DNA of 64,000 nucleotides from Streptomyces liliiviolaceus (GCF_018070025.1 NZ_JAGPYQ010000001.1:1550001-1614000), one strand, 5' to 3'. Shown: positions 7,828 to 16,502, counted from the first letter of the stretch. Notes: generated by a model not told the origin, from the sequence alone. A program made the numbers and translations.

Positions 7828-9357
7828 GTGCTCGTCGCGGAGCGGTATCGGTTGCAGGCGTCCATCGGCCGAGGCGGCATGGGCGAGGTCTGGCAGGCCA
7901 CCGACGAGGTGCTCGGCCGCGCCGTCGCCGTCAAGCTGCTGCTGGGGGACGAGGCGGACAGCGCCGCGTCCGCCCGCTTCCGGCTGGAGGCCCAGACGGC
8001 GGCCAGGCTCAGCCACCCCTACGTCGTCGCCGTCTTCGACTTCGGCGCCTGGGAAGACCGGTTCTACCTGGTCATGGAGCTGGTCGAGGGCCAGAGCCTC
8101 GCCCAGGAGCTGACCGCGTCCGGCACCCTCGGCGCGGACCGGGTGGCCACCATCGCCGCCCAGGCCGCCGCGGGCCTCGCCGCCGCGCACCGCGAGGGGA
8201 TCGTGCACCGGGACATCAAGCCCGGCAACCTCCTCGCGGACGCCCAGGGCACCGTGAAGATCGGCGACTTCGGCATCGCCCGTTTCGTCGACGACCCGTC
8301 GTCCGCGCTCACCACGGCCGGCCAGATCGTCGGCACCAGCCTCTATCTCGCCCCCGAGCGCGCCCTGGGCCGTCCGGCGTCCGCCGCCTCCGACGTGTAC
8401 TCGCTGGGCTGCGTGCTCTACCAACTCCTCACCGGCAGACCGCCGTTCCAGGGCGAGAGCGCGACGATCACCCTGCACCAGCACATCGACATGGCACCGG
8501 TGCCGCCCCGCGAGCGCGGGATCCAGTTGCCGCCCGCCTTCGAGAACTACCTCCTCGGTCTGCTCGCCAAGCAGCCCGAGGACCGGCCCACGGCCCAGGA
8601 GGTCGCGGACTGGTTCGGCACGGGCGCCTGGCAGGGCCGGGCCGAGCCCCTCCCGGTGGCCGCGCAGCAGCCGCGTACCCAGGTGTCGTACGCGTCCGCG
8701 CCCCCGCAGCAGCAGCCCGGCGGAGCCGACAGCGGGGCCCCGACGACGTACCGGCTCCCGGCGACCGCCGCGCAGCCGACCGGACGCTCCGCCCGCGCGG
8801 CCCGCTCCGGTCCGCTGCCCGCCCCGGCCCCCTCCTCGCACCCCTCGCACTCCGCCCGTTCCGGGCCCTCGCGCCGCGCACGGCCCTCCGGCGGCGGAGT
8901 CGGCGGCGTGGGGACCGCCGTCCGCCGCAGACCCCGGGTGTTCGGCATCCTCGCCGGTGCCGTGATCTTCGTACTGGCCGTGCTCGCGGGCATGTCGATG
9001 TTCTCGCCGGACGACACCGCGTCGAAGGACGGCTCCAAGGACGGGACCCCCTCCGCCGGTGCGAGCGCGGGCACGTCCGGCGGGTCGGCCACCGGGGCGC
9101 CCGTGGCCGGAACGGTGGACCAGGAACAGGGCGGAGAACAAGGCGGGGACCAGGGCGGGGAGCAGGGGCAGGAGACCGGGACCGCGCCCGACGTCAATAC
9201 GGAGCCCTCCGCCTCACCCTCCGTCACTCAGGAGGATCCGGAGGGCGTACCGGACCCTGCCCGGGACGCGGAGAAGCCGCGCAAGCCGGGCAAGGGCGGG
9301 GACGACCGGCCGGACGACAGCGACGACGAGGACGACACGGACGACGGCGAGGAATGA
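7828..9357 (+). CDS. Membrane Ser/Thr protein kinase (PknB-type)
   Basis: 509 residues from a GTG at 7828 preceded by GAGGA. The kinase domain occupies about 1-270: glycine loop IGRGGMGEV (13-21), lysine K36 in AVAVKLL, HRDIKPGN with catalytic D129, DFG at 147-149, and the ELV/APE segment YLAPERALG. A Pro/Ser/Arg-rich linker follows, then a single membrane span near 371-392 (VFGILAGAVIFVLAVLAG). The outside tail of about 115 residues is low complexity, rich in Gly/Glu/Gln and ending in Asp/Glu. There are no PASTA repeats, so the signal it senses is not evident. It is convergent with the PucR gene. Confidence 0.9.
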   Translation: MLVAERYRLQASIGRGGMGEVWQATDEVLGRAVAVKLLLGDEADSAASARFRLEAQTAARLSHPYVVAVFDFGAWEDRFYLVMELVEGQSLAQELTASGTLGADRVATIAAQAAAGLAAAHREGIVHRDIKPGNLLADAQGTVKIGDFGIARFVDDPSSALTTAGQIVGTSLYLAPERALGRPASAASDVYSLGCVLYQLLTGRPPFQGESATITLHQHIDMAPVPPRERGIQLPPAFENYLLGLLAKQPEDRPTAQEVADWFGTGAWQGRAEPLPVAAQQPRTQVSYASAPPQQQPGGADSGAPTTYRLPATAAQPTGRSARAARSGPLPAPAPSSHPSHSARSGPSRRARPSGGGVGGVGTAVRRRPRVFGILAGAVIFVLAVLAGMSMFSPDDTASKDGSKDGTPSAGASAGTSGGSATGAPVAGTVDQEQGGEQGGDQGGEQGQETGTAPDVNTEPSASPSVTQEDPEGVPDPARDAEKPRKPGKGGDDRPDDSDDEDDTDDGEE

Positions 9358-9363
9358 GCGCCG

Positions 9364-9385
9364 GCCGAGGAGGGTGTTCCTCGGC
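9364..9385. terminator. Bidirectional terminator hairpin between kinase and PucR genes
   Basis: GCCGAGGA and TCCTCGGC form an 8-bp perfect stem around a six-base loop, centred in the 33-base gap between two convergent stop codons. Confidence 0.6.
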
Positions 9386-9390
9386 AGCTC

Positions 9391-10452
9391 TCAGAAGTCC
9401 TTCTCCGGCCAGTCCAGCAGCCGCGCCCCGATGACCGCGGTCTGCAGGGTGTACCGGTGCACGGGGTCCGCCGGGTTCGCCCCGGTCAGCCGGTGGATGC
9501 GCTCCAGCCGGTAGGTGAGCGCGCGGACGCTCAGCGCCAGCCGCCGGGCGGCCTCCGCGGCGACGCAGCCCGAGTCGAAGTACGCGGTGAGCGTGTCGAG
9601 GAGCGGTTCGGCGCCGCCGCGCGCCGCGCGCAGCGGTCCGAGCGCGCTGACCACCAGATCGGCCATGGCCTGCCGGTCCCGGGTCAGTACGGGATAGACG
9701 AGCAGGTCGGCGGAGCGCAGTACCGGGGTGTCGAACTCCAGCCGCTCCGCCAGGTCGAGGGCGTTCAGTGCCTCCTCGTAGGACTGGACGACCCCGCCGG
9801 GCCCCGGCTGGGACCGGCCGATGGCGACCTGCCCGCCGTCGGTGGCCGCGTACGCCTGCTTGGCGAAGAACGCGAGTACGTCGTCCTGGTCGCCCGGCGC
9901 GATGCACACCAGGCGGCCGTCCTTGGTGGTGACGAGGATGCTGCGGTCGCCGAACCTGGTGATCAGCGCCTGCTCCACCTCGCGGGGCACGGCGTCGCCC
10001 TCGTCGTAACCGTCGTGCCCCATGCTGCCCCGGGCCACGGCGACGGCGTGCGCGTGCGAGAGGCGCAGCCCGAAGCGTTCGGCGCGTTCGGCGAGCAGAC
10101 CGAGGTCGCTGCGGCCGTGCAGCAGGTCGTCGATGAACTCCCGGCGCGCGGCCTCCTCCTGGCGTACGGCGAGGAGCTGCGCCCGCTCGTACCCCTCGGC
10201 GAAGGCGTCGACGGCCTGCTCCACGGCGGCGAGCGTGTGCTCCCCGGCGGTGGCGGGCCAGTGCACACGGGCGGCGGTGAGGTGGGCGCCGACCAGGGCG
10301 CGCAGTCCGAAGCCGGCCTCGGCGGCCCGTTCGCCCAGCGCCCGCCGGGAGTCGAGTTCGTCGCGGGTGAGCCGGCGGCCGGTCGCGGAGGTGTCCGCGA
10401 GGATACGCGCGTACCCGTCCAGGTACTCGTCGGGTACGTCCCGCCCCGCCAT
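9391..10452 (-). CDS. PucR family transcriptional regulator
   Basis: 353 residues from an ATG at 10452 with AGAAGAGGGG upstream. The N-terminal part (to about 120) is helical, like the RsbRD N-terminal/sensory domain found in Streptomyces PucR proteins (LTRDELDSRRALGERAAEAGFGLRALVGAH). The middle part resembles the degenerate GGDEF-like domain of the family (FAKQAYAATDGGQVAIGRS, YEEALNALDLAERL). The last 60 residues are the PucR helix-turn-helix: DTLTAYFDSGCVAAEAARRLALSVRALTYRLERIHRLTG. The reading frame remains open upstream across 10453-11268, but that is antisense to the NfeD-like gene. Its regulon is unknown. Confidence 0.85.
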   Translation of the reverse strand: MAGRDVPDEYLDGYARILADTSATGRRLTRDELDSRRALGERAAEAGFGLRALVGAHLTAARVHWPATAGEHTLAAVEQAVDAFAEGYERAQLLAVRQEEAARREFIDDLLHGRSDLGLLAERAERFGLRLSHAHAVAVARGSMGHDGYDEGDAVPREVEQALITRFGDRSILVTTKDGRLVCIAPGDQDDVLAFFAKQAYAATDGGQVAIGRSQPGPGGVVQSYEEALNALDLAERLEFDTPVLRSADLLVYPVLTRDRQAMADLVVSALGPLRAARGGAEPLLDTLTAYFDSGCVAAEAARRLALSVRALTYRLERIHRLTGANPADPVHRYTLQTAVIGARLLDWPEKDF

Positions 10453-10573
10453 GCGCGCCCCTCTTCTCCCGCTGAGCCGTGTTACGTCGATGAGCTGGTG
10501 ACGCCTTTCTAGCGCATGGGGCGGGGGTGTCGCGCGGTGAGGGTGGGGTTCGCTGCCGGAAAACGGCAGGGGC

Positions 10574-10622
10574 GGGGCCCCGGTACCGGCCGTCGTCAGA
10601 CGGTGTCCGGCACCGGGGCCCC
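10574..10622. repeat. Inverted repeat upstream of the PucR gene
   Basis: GGGGCCCCGGTACCGG (10574-10589) and CCGGCACCGGGGCCCC (10607-10622) pair over 16 bases with one mismatch, with a 17-base loop. It lies within the 463-base gap 10453-10915, between two divergent genes, so a terminator role is not expected from position. A regulatory or attenuating structure is possible. Confidence 0.6.
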
Positions 10623-10720
10623 TATCCGTCCCCCGTGGCAGGCCCACGTGGATCCCCCGTGCATTCCGCGTGGTTCCTTGTTTCCGCCCGCTCATCGTGC
10701 CCGTGGGAGGGAGACTTCCG

Positions 10721-10846
10721 CATTGCCGGATCCCGGCAGTCTTCGGGCGTTCCCGGTGCCGGGCGGTGCCGAGGTCCCGCGACGCATGGGGCTGATGTGT
10801 CAAGGCGGCACCAAGAAAGCGTAAAGACTGCCGGGACCCGGCAATG
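10721..10846. promoter_or_regulatory. Pair of palindromic sites forming a 23-bp inverted repeat before the NfeD-flotillin genes
   Basis: CATTGCCGGATCCCGGCAGT plus CTT (10721-10743) recurs inverted, with one mismatch, at 10824-10846, 80 bases away. Each arm is itself an imperfect palindrome (TGCCGG-N3-CCGGCA), which is the form of a dimeric regulator's operator. The right arm ends 70 bases before the start at 10916. No other copy is seen in the window. Confidence 0.55.
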
Positions 10847-10915
10847 TGTATAGCGCACGCATCTGACACAATGCGGGTCCGCCGAGGTGATCGGCGCAGT
10901 CGGGGAGGTGACCGG

Positions 10916-11431
10916 ATGAACGTGTTTCTCGGTCTCGGCATCGCAGGTGTCGTGCTGCTGCTTCTGACGCTGGTCTTCGACGGCGTCCTGGAAGGGCTGT
11001 TCGGCGGGGCGAGCTTCCTGGACGGGCTCTTCGACGGGCTGCTCTCGCTGCCGGTCATCGCCGGATTCGTGTCGATGCTCGGCTTCGGCGGCGCCCTCGT
11101 GCTCGGCACGACCGGACTCGGAGTCCTGCCCGCCACCGCCGTGGGCATCGGCGCCGGGGCCGCGGCGGGCGCACTGACCTGGCGGTTCAGCCGGGCCCTG
11201 ATGCGCGACGAACCGTCCGCCACACCGCGCGGCACCGACCTCGTCGGCAGCTCGGGGTCGGTGGTCACCCCGATCCCGGTCGGCGGTTACGGCGAGGTGC
11301 TCGTGTATCTCGCCGGGCAGCCGCTGAAAATCGCGGCGAAGAGCCCCGAAGCGGTGGCCCGGGGCACGGAGATCTGGGTCGAGGAGTCCCTGTCACCGAC
11401 CTCGGTGGCGGTCCGCCCGGTCCAGCGCTGA
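10916..11431 (+). CDS. NfeD-like membrane protein, flotillin partner
   Basis: 171 residues from an ATG at 10916 with GGGAGGTGA upstream; the frame is open back to 10844 but codon use worsens there. Three membrane segments lie at about 2-20, 43-65 and 69-93. A C-terminal domain of about 65 residues (SGSVVTPIPVGGYGEVLVYLAGQPLKIAAKS, then GTEIWVEESLSPTSVAVRP) fits the beta-barrel (OB) domain of NfeD/YuaF proteins. In Bacillus, YuaF accompanies the flotillin YuaG and affects membrane fluidity. Here the flotillin gene follows 105 bases downstream in the same direction, supporting the same partnership. Confidence 0.75.
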   Translation: MNVFLGLGIAGVVLLLLTLVFDGVLEGLFGGASFLDGLFDGLLSLPVIAGFVSMLGFGGALVLGTTGLGVLPATAVGIGAGAAAGALTWRFSRALMRDEPSATPRGTDLVGSSGSVVTPIPVGGYGEVLVYLAGQPLKIAAKSPEAVARGTEIWVEESLSPTSVAVRPVQR

Positions 11432-11458
11432 GCGGTCCGAGGTTCCTGATTCCTCGTC

Positions 11459-11490
11459 ATTGGTTCTTGGTTTTTGGTTATTGGTTCTGA
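11459..11490. repeat. T-rich TTGGTT repeats between NfeD-like and flotillin genes
   Basis: A 32-base stretch made of repeated TTGGTT-like units (attggttcttgg, tttttgg, ttattgg, ttctga) is strikingly A/T-rich for this genome. It lies 47 bases before the flotillin start. It could be an unstructured standby site or a regulator site; nothing in the sequence decides. Confidence 0.5.
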
Positions 11491-11536
11491 TCCGTACCGA
11501 TCTGCCGCCTTGGGGGTGGCAAGGGGGGAATTCAAC

Positions 11537-12955
11537 ATGAGTCCAGTGCTCGTCGCGGTCGTGGGAGTCGTCGTACTCCTCGTCCTGCTCGCACTCGTCG
11601 TCGTCACGCGGTACAAGGTGGCCGGGCCCAGCCAGGCCTTCATCGTCACCGGGCGGCGCGGCAAGAAGTCCACCGACCCGGAGACCGGCCGGGTGTTCAC
11701 CGACAACAGCGGACAGAAGGTCGTGGTCGGCGGCGGAGTCTTCGTCGTCCCCTTCGTCCAGCAGAAGTTCACCCTCGACCTGTCCAGCCGGCACATCCCG
11801 ATCACGGTGCGCGGCGCGGTCACCCTGCGTGGCGTCAAGGCGAACCTCGAAGGGGTCGCCATCGTCAAGGTCGGCGGCACCGAGGACTCCATCCGCGCCG
11901 CCGCCCAGCGGTTCCTGATGCAGCAGAACGGCATCGTCGGCTTCACCCAGGAAGTGCTCTCCGGCGCGCTGCGTTCCATCGTGGGCCGCATGTCGGTGGA
12001 GGACATCATCCGGGACCGTGCCGCGTTCGCCGGGCAGGTCGCGGAGGAGGCCGAGGCGAGCCTGTCCGGGCAGGGTCTGGTGCTCGACGCCTTCCAGATC
12101 CAGGACATCACCACCGAGGGCTCCTACCTCGCCGACCTCGGGCGCCCCGAGGCCGCCCGGGCCAAGCAGGAGGCCGACATCGCGGAGGCGGTGGCCCGGC
12201 GTGCCGCCGAGCAGGCGCGGCTGAAGGCCGAGGAGGAGATCGCGGTCGCCCAGCGGACGTTCGCGCTCAAGACCGCGGAGATCAAGGCCGAGACGGACGA
12301 GGCGGCGGCGCGTGCCGCGGCGGCCGGTCCGCTGGCGCAGGCCGCCCGCAACCAGGAGGTCCTCGCCGAGCAGGAGAAGGTCGCCCAGCGGCAGGCCGCG
12401 CTGACCGACCGCGAGCTGGACACCAAGGTCCGCAAGCCGGCCGACGCGGCGCGCTACCAGGCCGAGCAGGAGGCGGAGGCCCGCCGGGTCGCCCTGGTCA
12501 AGCAGGCCGAGGCCGACGCCCAGCGGTCGCGCCTCACCGGTGAGGGCGAGAAGGCGCACCGTGCGGCGCTCGCCGACGCCGTACGCATCGAGGGTGAGGC
12601 CGAGGCCGCGGCGATCGGGGCGAAGGGGGCCGCCGAGGCGGAGGCGATGCGGCTGAAGGCCGACGCGTTCGCGCAGTACGGCGACGCGGCGGTGCTGCAG
12701 ATGTTCGTCGAGGTGCTGCCGTCGGTCGTCGCGAAGGCGTCCGAGCCGCTCAGCGCGATCGACAAGATGACGGTGATCTCCACGGACGGGGCGAGCCAGT
12801 TGTCCCGCACGGTCGCGGACAACGTCGCGCAGGGGGTCGAGCTGCTCGGCTCCACGACGGGGGTGGATCTGCCGGAGCTGTTGCGGCGGGTGACGGGGGC
12901 GGCATCCGCACCGACCGCGTCGCCCGCGAACGGCAAGGTCGACGTGACCGACTGA
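11537..12955 (+). CDS. Flotillin/SPFH domain protein
   Basis: 472 residues from an ATG at 11537 after AAGGGGGG. An N-terminal membrane anchor (about 4-22) is followed by the SPFH/Band 7 domain (about 25-190, including VVVGGGVFVVPFVQQKFTLDLSSRHIPI and VSGALRSIVG-like motifs). Next is a long Ala/Glu/Lys/Gln coiled-coil (about 205-385) with the EAEA repeats typical of flotillins, and a short C-terminal tail. Flotillins scaffold membrane microdomains and, with NfeD proteins, influence membrane fluidity and cell-envelope processes. Length and domain order match Bacillus YuaG/FloT. It is probably cotranscribed with the upstream gene. The downstream repeats likely end the transcript. Confidence 0.9.
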   Translation: MSPVLVAVVGVVVLLVLLALVVVTRYKVAGPSQAFIVTGRRGKKSTDPETGRVFTDNSGQKVVVGGGVFVVPFVQQKFTLDLSSRHIPITVRGAVTLRGVKANLEGVAIVKVGGTEDSIRAAAQRFLMQQNGIVGFTQEVLSGALRSIVGRMSVEDIIRDRAAFAGQVAEEAEASLSGQGLVLDAFQIQDITTEGSYLADLGRPEAARAKQEADIAEAVARRAAEQARLKAEEEIAVAQRTFALKTAEIKAETDEAAARAAAAGPLAQAARNQEVLAEQEKVAQRQAALTDRELDTKVRKPADAARYQAEQEAEARRVALVKQAEADAQRSRLTGEGEKAHRAALADAVRIEGEAEAAAIGAKGAAEAEAMRLKADAFAQYGDAAVLQMFVEVLPSVVAKASEPLSAIDKMTVISTDGASQLSRTVADNVAQGVELLGSTTGVDLPELLRRVTGAASAPTASPANGKVDVTD

Positions 12956-13035
12956 CGGTACGGGCGCCTTGGGTGGGGCCGTGGGGGGCGTGGGGGTTCG
13001 GCGGGAATTCGGCTGCGGGTCCGCTGTGGCTGGCC

Positions 13036-13182
13036 GCGCAGTTCCCCGCGCCCCTGAAAAGCGGGGCTGCGCCCCTGCTTTTCGTCTTTCAGGGGCGCGG
13101 GGAACTGCGCGCTCAGCCACAGCGGACCCGCAGCCAGGAACGTGCCCCGGCCCCTCCCCCCCAGGGGCGCGGGGAACTGCGC
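13036..13182. repeat. Dispersed 20-bp element: inverted pair plus extra reverse copy
   Basis: Perfect forward copy at 13036-13055 and perfect reverse copies at 13091-13110 and 13163-13182, in the 336-base gap 12956-13291 after the flotillin stop. The inner hairpin between the first two copies is the same as at 7598-7632. Flanking bases (GCTGTGGCTGGC before forward copies, and its complement after reverse copies) are also shared, so the true element is about 40 bases. Confidence 0.85.
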
Positions 13183-13291
13183 GAACGGCCCCTGCCGGGC
13201 CGTGGACGGAGACGGGCCGTAGAGGAAACCATTCCGCAGCCCGCCGTAGGGTGAACGGATCAGCAGATCGACATCGGACAGGGGACCAGCC

Positions 13292-13777
13292 ATGGGCACT
13301 CCACGCCTGAGCAGTACGCCGTTGCCGGGAATCGGGGTGCGGTACGACCTCACCACCCGCGAACAACGCCGCATCTCCGTGGTCGCGCACCGCGACGGCG
13401 GCCGCACACTGAGCGCGTACCGCAAGGACGACCCGGACGCCTGCGCCCTCTCCGTCCGGCTCTCCGCGGGAGAGTCCGACGCGCTCATCGACGCCCTGAT
13501 GCCCGCCCACCACAGCCCCAGCCTGCTGTCCACGACCGAGCTGGGCCTGGTCGCCGAACGCATCGAGCTGTCGTCGACCTCGTACTGGAACGGACGCCTG
13601 CTGGGCGAGACCTGCATGCGCACCGAGACCGGTGTGTCGATCGTCGCCGTGCTGCGCCGCGCCGAGGCCATCCCCTCGCCGGCGCCGGACTTCCGCCTCG
13701 CGGGCGGGGACACCCTCATCGTGATCGGCACCCGCGAGGGCGTGGAGTCGGCCGCGACCATACTCGGAAGGGAGTGA
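13292..13777 (+). CDS. Cation:proton antiporter regulatory subunit (KhtT/TrkA-C type)
   Basis: 161 residues. The N-terminal part (PLPGIGVRYDLTTREQRRISVVAHRDGGR) is the small regulatory domain seen in KhtT/AmhT proteins. The C-terminal half (about 85-158) is a TrkA-C (RCK-C) ligand-binding fold: GRLLGETCMRTETGVSIVAVLRR, then DFRLAGGDTLIVIGTREGVE. In Bacillus, KhtT gates the K+/H+ antiporter KhtU in response to nucleotide and pH. The antiporter gene begins three bases after this stop, so the two are one translational unit. Confidence 0.85.
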   Translation: MGTPRLSSTPLPGIGVRYDLTTREQRRISVVAHRDGGRTLSAYRKDDPDACALSVRLSAGESDALIDALMPAHHSPSLLSTTELGLVAERIELSSTSYWNGRLLGETCMRTETGVSIVAVLRRAEAIPSPAPDFRLAGGDTLIVIGTREGVESAATILGRE

Positions 13778-13780
13778 CAG

Positions 13781-15043
13781 GTGCATTCGTCCGCGGTCTT
13801 CCTGATCGAGTTCGGCGCGATCATCCTCGGTCTGGGGCTGCTCGGCCGGTTCGCCGGACGGTTCCAGTTCTCGCCGATACCGCTCTACCTGCTGGCCGGA
13901 CTGGCCTTCGGTGAGGGCGGGCTGCTGCCGCTGGGCACCAGCGAGGAGTTCGTCGCGATCGGCGCCGAGATCGGCGTCATCCTGCTGCTGCTGATGCTCG
14001 GGCTGGAGTACACGGCGACCGACCTGGTCTCCAATCTCAAGACCCAGTACCCGGCGGGCCTGGTCGACGCCGCGCTGAACGCCCTGCCCGGCGCCGCGAT
14101 GGCGCTGCTGCTCGGGTGGGGGCCGGTGGCCGCCGTCGTCCTCGCCGGCGTCACCTGGATCTCCTCCTCCGGTGTCATCGCCAAGGTCCTCGGCGACCTG
14201 GGGCGGCTCGGCAACCGTGAGACCCCGGTCATCCTGAGCATCCTGGTCCTCGAAGACCTCTCCATGGCGGTCTACCTGCCGATCATCACCGCGCTGCTGG
14301 CCGGTGCGGGGCTGGCGGCGGGCAGTGCCACGCTCGCCATCGCGCTCGGTGTCGCCGGGCTCGTCCTCGTCGTCGCGGTGCGGTACGGCCGCCACATCTC
14401 CCGGTTCGTGTCGAGCGACGACCCGGAGAAGCTGCTGCTGGTGGTGCTGGGGCTGACCCTGCTGGTCGCCGGTGTGGCGCAGCAGCTCCAGGTGTCGGCG
14501 GCCGTGGGGGCGTTCCTCGTCGGCATCGCGCTGTCGGGGGAGGTCGCGGAGGGGGCGCACGGGCTGCTGTCGCCGCTGCGGGACCTGTTCGCCGCCGTGT
14601 TCTTCGTCTTCTTCGGGCTGCACACCGATCCGGCGAGCATTCCGCCGGTGCTGCTGCCGGCGCTGGCGCTGGCCGTGGTCACGGCCGGGACGAAGATCGC
14701 GACGGGGTACTGGGCCGCGAAGCGGGCCGGGATCTCGGCGAAGGGGCGGTGGCGGGCCGGGGGGACGCTCGTCGCGCGCGGCGAGTTCTCGATCGTGATC
14801 GCGGGGCTGGCGGTGACGTCGGGGATCGAGCCGCGGCTCGGGCCGCTGGCCACGGCGTACGTGCTGATCCTGGTGATCGTGGGGCCGCTGACCGCGCGGT
14901 ACACCGAGCCGGTGGCTGCGCTGTTGGGTGGGCGTGGGCGGCGGACGGCCGGGCCGTCGGAGTCGTCGGATCCGGAGTCGGAGTCCGACGTGGCGCAGGA
15001 CCGCGACCTGGTCCCGAGCCCGGACGCTCCCGCGGAGAAGTAA
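13781..15043 (+). CDS. CPA2-family cation:proton antiporter (KhtU/KefB-like)
   Basis: 420 residues from a GTG at 13781. It has 12 or more hydrophobic segments across 1-385 in the CPA2 pattern: FAGRFQFSPIPLYLLAGLAFGEGG near the start, then LLLLMLGLEYTATDL, WISSSGVIAKVLGDLGRLGNRETPVILSILVLEDLSMAVYLP (the ion-site region with an acidic pair) and LFAAVFFVFFGLHTDP. The last 35 residues are a charged cytosolic tail without a TrkA-N domain, as expected when regulation comes from a separate KhtT-like protein. It probably exports K+ (or Na+/NH4+) in exchange for protons. Confidence 0.88.
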   Translation: MHSSAVFLIEFGAIILGLGLLGRFAGRFQFSPIPLYLLAGLAFGEGGLLPLGTSEEFVAIGAEIGVILLLLMLGLEYTATDLVSNLKTQYPAGLVDAALNALPGAAMALLLGWGPVAAVVLAGVTWISSSGVIAKVLGDLGRLGNRETPVILSILVLEDLSMAVYLPIITALLAGAGLAAGSATLAIALGVAGLVLVVAVRYGRHISRFVSSDDPEKLLLVVLGLTLLVAGVAQQLQVSAAVGAFLVGIALSGEVAEGAHGLLSPLRDLFAAVFFVFFGLHTDPASIPPVLLPALALAVVTAGTKIATGYWAAKRAGISAKGRWRAGGTLVARGEFSIVIAGLAVTSGIEPRLGPLATAYVLILVIVGPLTARYTEPVAALLGGRGRRTAGPSESSDPESESDVAQDRDLVPSPDAPAEK

Positions 15044-15121
15044 CGAGGCGCGGCACGCTGTCGCGTGACCGCGCCGCGGGGGTTCGGCCGTGTGTCCGGT
15101 GCGGGCCGGTGGAGGCTGGCC

Positions 15122-15584
15122 GCGCAGTTCCCCGCGCCCCTGGGGTGGGTGGGGGTTCGGCCGTGCGTCGGGTGCGGGCCGGTGGGGGTTGAGCGCGCAG
15201 TTCCCCGCGCCCCTGGGGGTGGGCGTTTGCCGGGATGTCGGGTGCGGGCCGGTAGTGGCTGGCCGCGCAGTTCCCCGCGCCCCTGGGGTGGGTGCGGGCC
15301 CGTTGTGGCTGGGTGCGCCGTTCCCCGCGCCCCTGAAAGCCGGGCTGCGCCCAGGCTTTTGTGCGCGCGTACCTCAACCGGCACAGAACGAACAACCGAG
15401 CCACCCACGCACCTAAGGGGCGCGGGGAACTGCGCGCTCAGCCACGACCGACCCGCAGAGGACGAGCAACGGGTCCCCCCACCCCCTCAGGGGCGCGGGG
15501 AACTGCGCGACCAGCCACGACGGACCCGCACTGGACCGACGACCGCCAGGTCCCCCACCCCCTGAGGGGCGCGGGGAACTGCGC
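15122..15584. repeat. Seven copies of the dispersed 20-bp element in head-to-head order
   Basis: The 603-base gap 15044-15646 between convergent genes holds forward copies at 15122, 15195, 15265 and 15315 (the last with one mismatch), then reverse copies at 15416, 15489 and 15565. Spacing is about 70-76 bases except around the centre. Between copies, the phrase GTGCGGGCCGGTGG or its complement recurs. All forward copies precede all reverse copies, so the region can fold back on itself over several hundred bases. It occupies the end of both convergent transcripts. No gene is seen here. Confidence 0.9.
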
Positions 15585-15646
15585 GGCCAGCCCCCACCGA
15601 CCCGCACCCCCCTACGGGGCGCGGGCGCCCCAGTCAGCCCCGCGCG

Positions 15647-15847
15647 TCAGGCCCCGTCGGCCCCTCCGGCGGCACGACCTCTCCCGGGACCACCCGCGGA
15701 GCGTCCCCCCTCCGCCGCCGCCCTCTTCTCGGCCTTCAGGATCCGCGCGGACTTCCCCGCCGAACGCGCCAGTTCCGGCCCCTTCTTCACGGCCAGGACG
15801 ACGATGACGACGACGAGGATGACGGCGAGCTCGCTCAGTCCGAACAT
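15647..15847 (-). CDS. Small TatA/E-like membrane protein
   Basis: 66 residues. One N-terminal membrane segment (LSELAVILVVVIVVLAV) is followed by an amphipathic basic helix (KKGPELARSAGKSARILKAEKRAA) and a Gly/Ala-rich tail. This is the layout of TatA-type twin-arginine translocase components, and ELARSAGKSARILKAE closely resembles the amphipathic helix of Streptomyces TatA. The Phe-Gly hinge of true TatA between membrane and amphipathic helices is absent here (LAVKKGP instead of FGxKKLP). It may therefore be a paralogue with another role. No tatC lies nearby. Confidence 0.65.
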   Translation of the reverse strand: MFGLSELAVILVVVIVVLAVKKGPELARSAGKSARILKAEKRAAAEGGRSAGGPGRGRAAGGADGA

Positions 15848-15884
15848 GTGCGTCCTCTCCCCTTCCGTTTCCGCCCCGCCGCCG

Positions 15885-16460
15885 TCAGACGCCGACGCCG
15901 AAGTCGGAGGCGATGCCCGCGAGCCCGGAGGCGTATCCCTGGCCCACCGCGCGGAACTTCCACTCCGCGCCGTGGCGGTACAGCTCGCCGAAGACCATCG
16001 CGGTCTCGGTGGCGGCGTCCTCGGACAGGTCGTAGCGCGCGATCTCGGCGCCGCCGGCCTGGTTCACGACGCGGATGAAGGCCCCCCGGACCTGCCCGAA
16101 GCTCTGCCCGCGGGCCTCGGCGTCATGGATGGACACGGGGAAGACGATCTTCGCGACCTCGGCCGGCACGGCCGCCAGGTCGACCTTGACCGACTCGTCG
16201 TCACCCTCGCCCTCACCCGTGAGGTTGTCACCGGTGTGCTCGACCGAACCGTCGGGGCTCTTCAGGTTGTTGTAGAAGATGAAGTGCTGGTCGGAGAGGA
16301 CCTTGCCCGACTCGTCGACCAGCAGCGCCGACGCGTCGAGGTCGTAGTCCGTGCCCGTCGTGGTCCGCACGTCCCAGCCGAGGCCGACCAGCACGGCCGT
16401 CAGGCCCGGCGCCTCCTTGCTGAGCGAGACATTGCCGCCTTTGGAAAGGGAAACTCCCAC
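15885..16460 (-). CDS. TerD family (tellurium resistance/calcium-binding stress) protein
   Basis: 191 residues, full length for TerD. Family motifs are [20 protein letters not shown] at the start, [25 protein letters not shown] with the calcium-binding [33 protein letters not shown], and the later GAFIRVVNQ and [34 protein letters not shown]. TerD proteins bind Ca2+ and act in general stress and differentiation in Streptomyces; a direct role in tellurite resistance is not implied by one gene. It is divergent from the BlaI-type repressor, and the palindrome at 16503-16518 lies 43 bases before its start. Confidence 0.92.
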   Translation of the reverse strand: MGVSLSKGGNVSLSKEAPGLTAVLVGLGWDVRTTTGTDYDLDASALLVDESGKVLSDQHFIFYNNLKSPDGSVEHTGDNLTGEGEGDDESVKVDLAAVPAEVAKIVFPVSIHDAEARGQSFGQVRGAFIRVVNQAGGAEIARYDLSEDAATETAMVFGELYRHGAEWKFRAVGQGYASGLAGIASDFGVGV

Positions 16461-16502
16461 GCCGATCTCCTTATTGGTGCGAACGTTCCTCGTGGGGCAG
16501 AA

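Noticed and set aside
10453..11268. N-terminal extension of the PucR frame
   Set aside because: It runs antisense through the NfeD-like gene; the ATG at 10452 has a good ribosome site.
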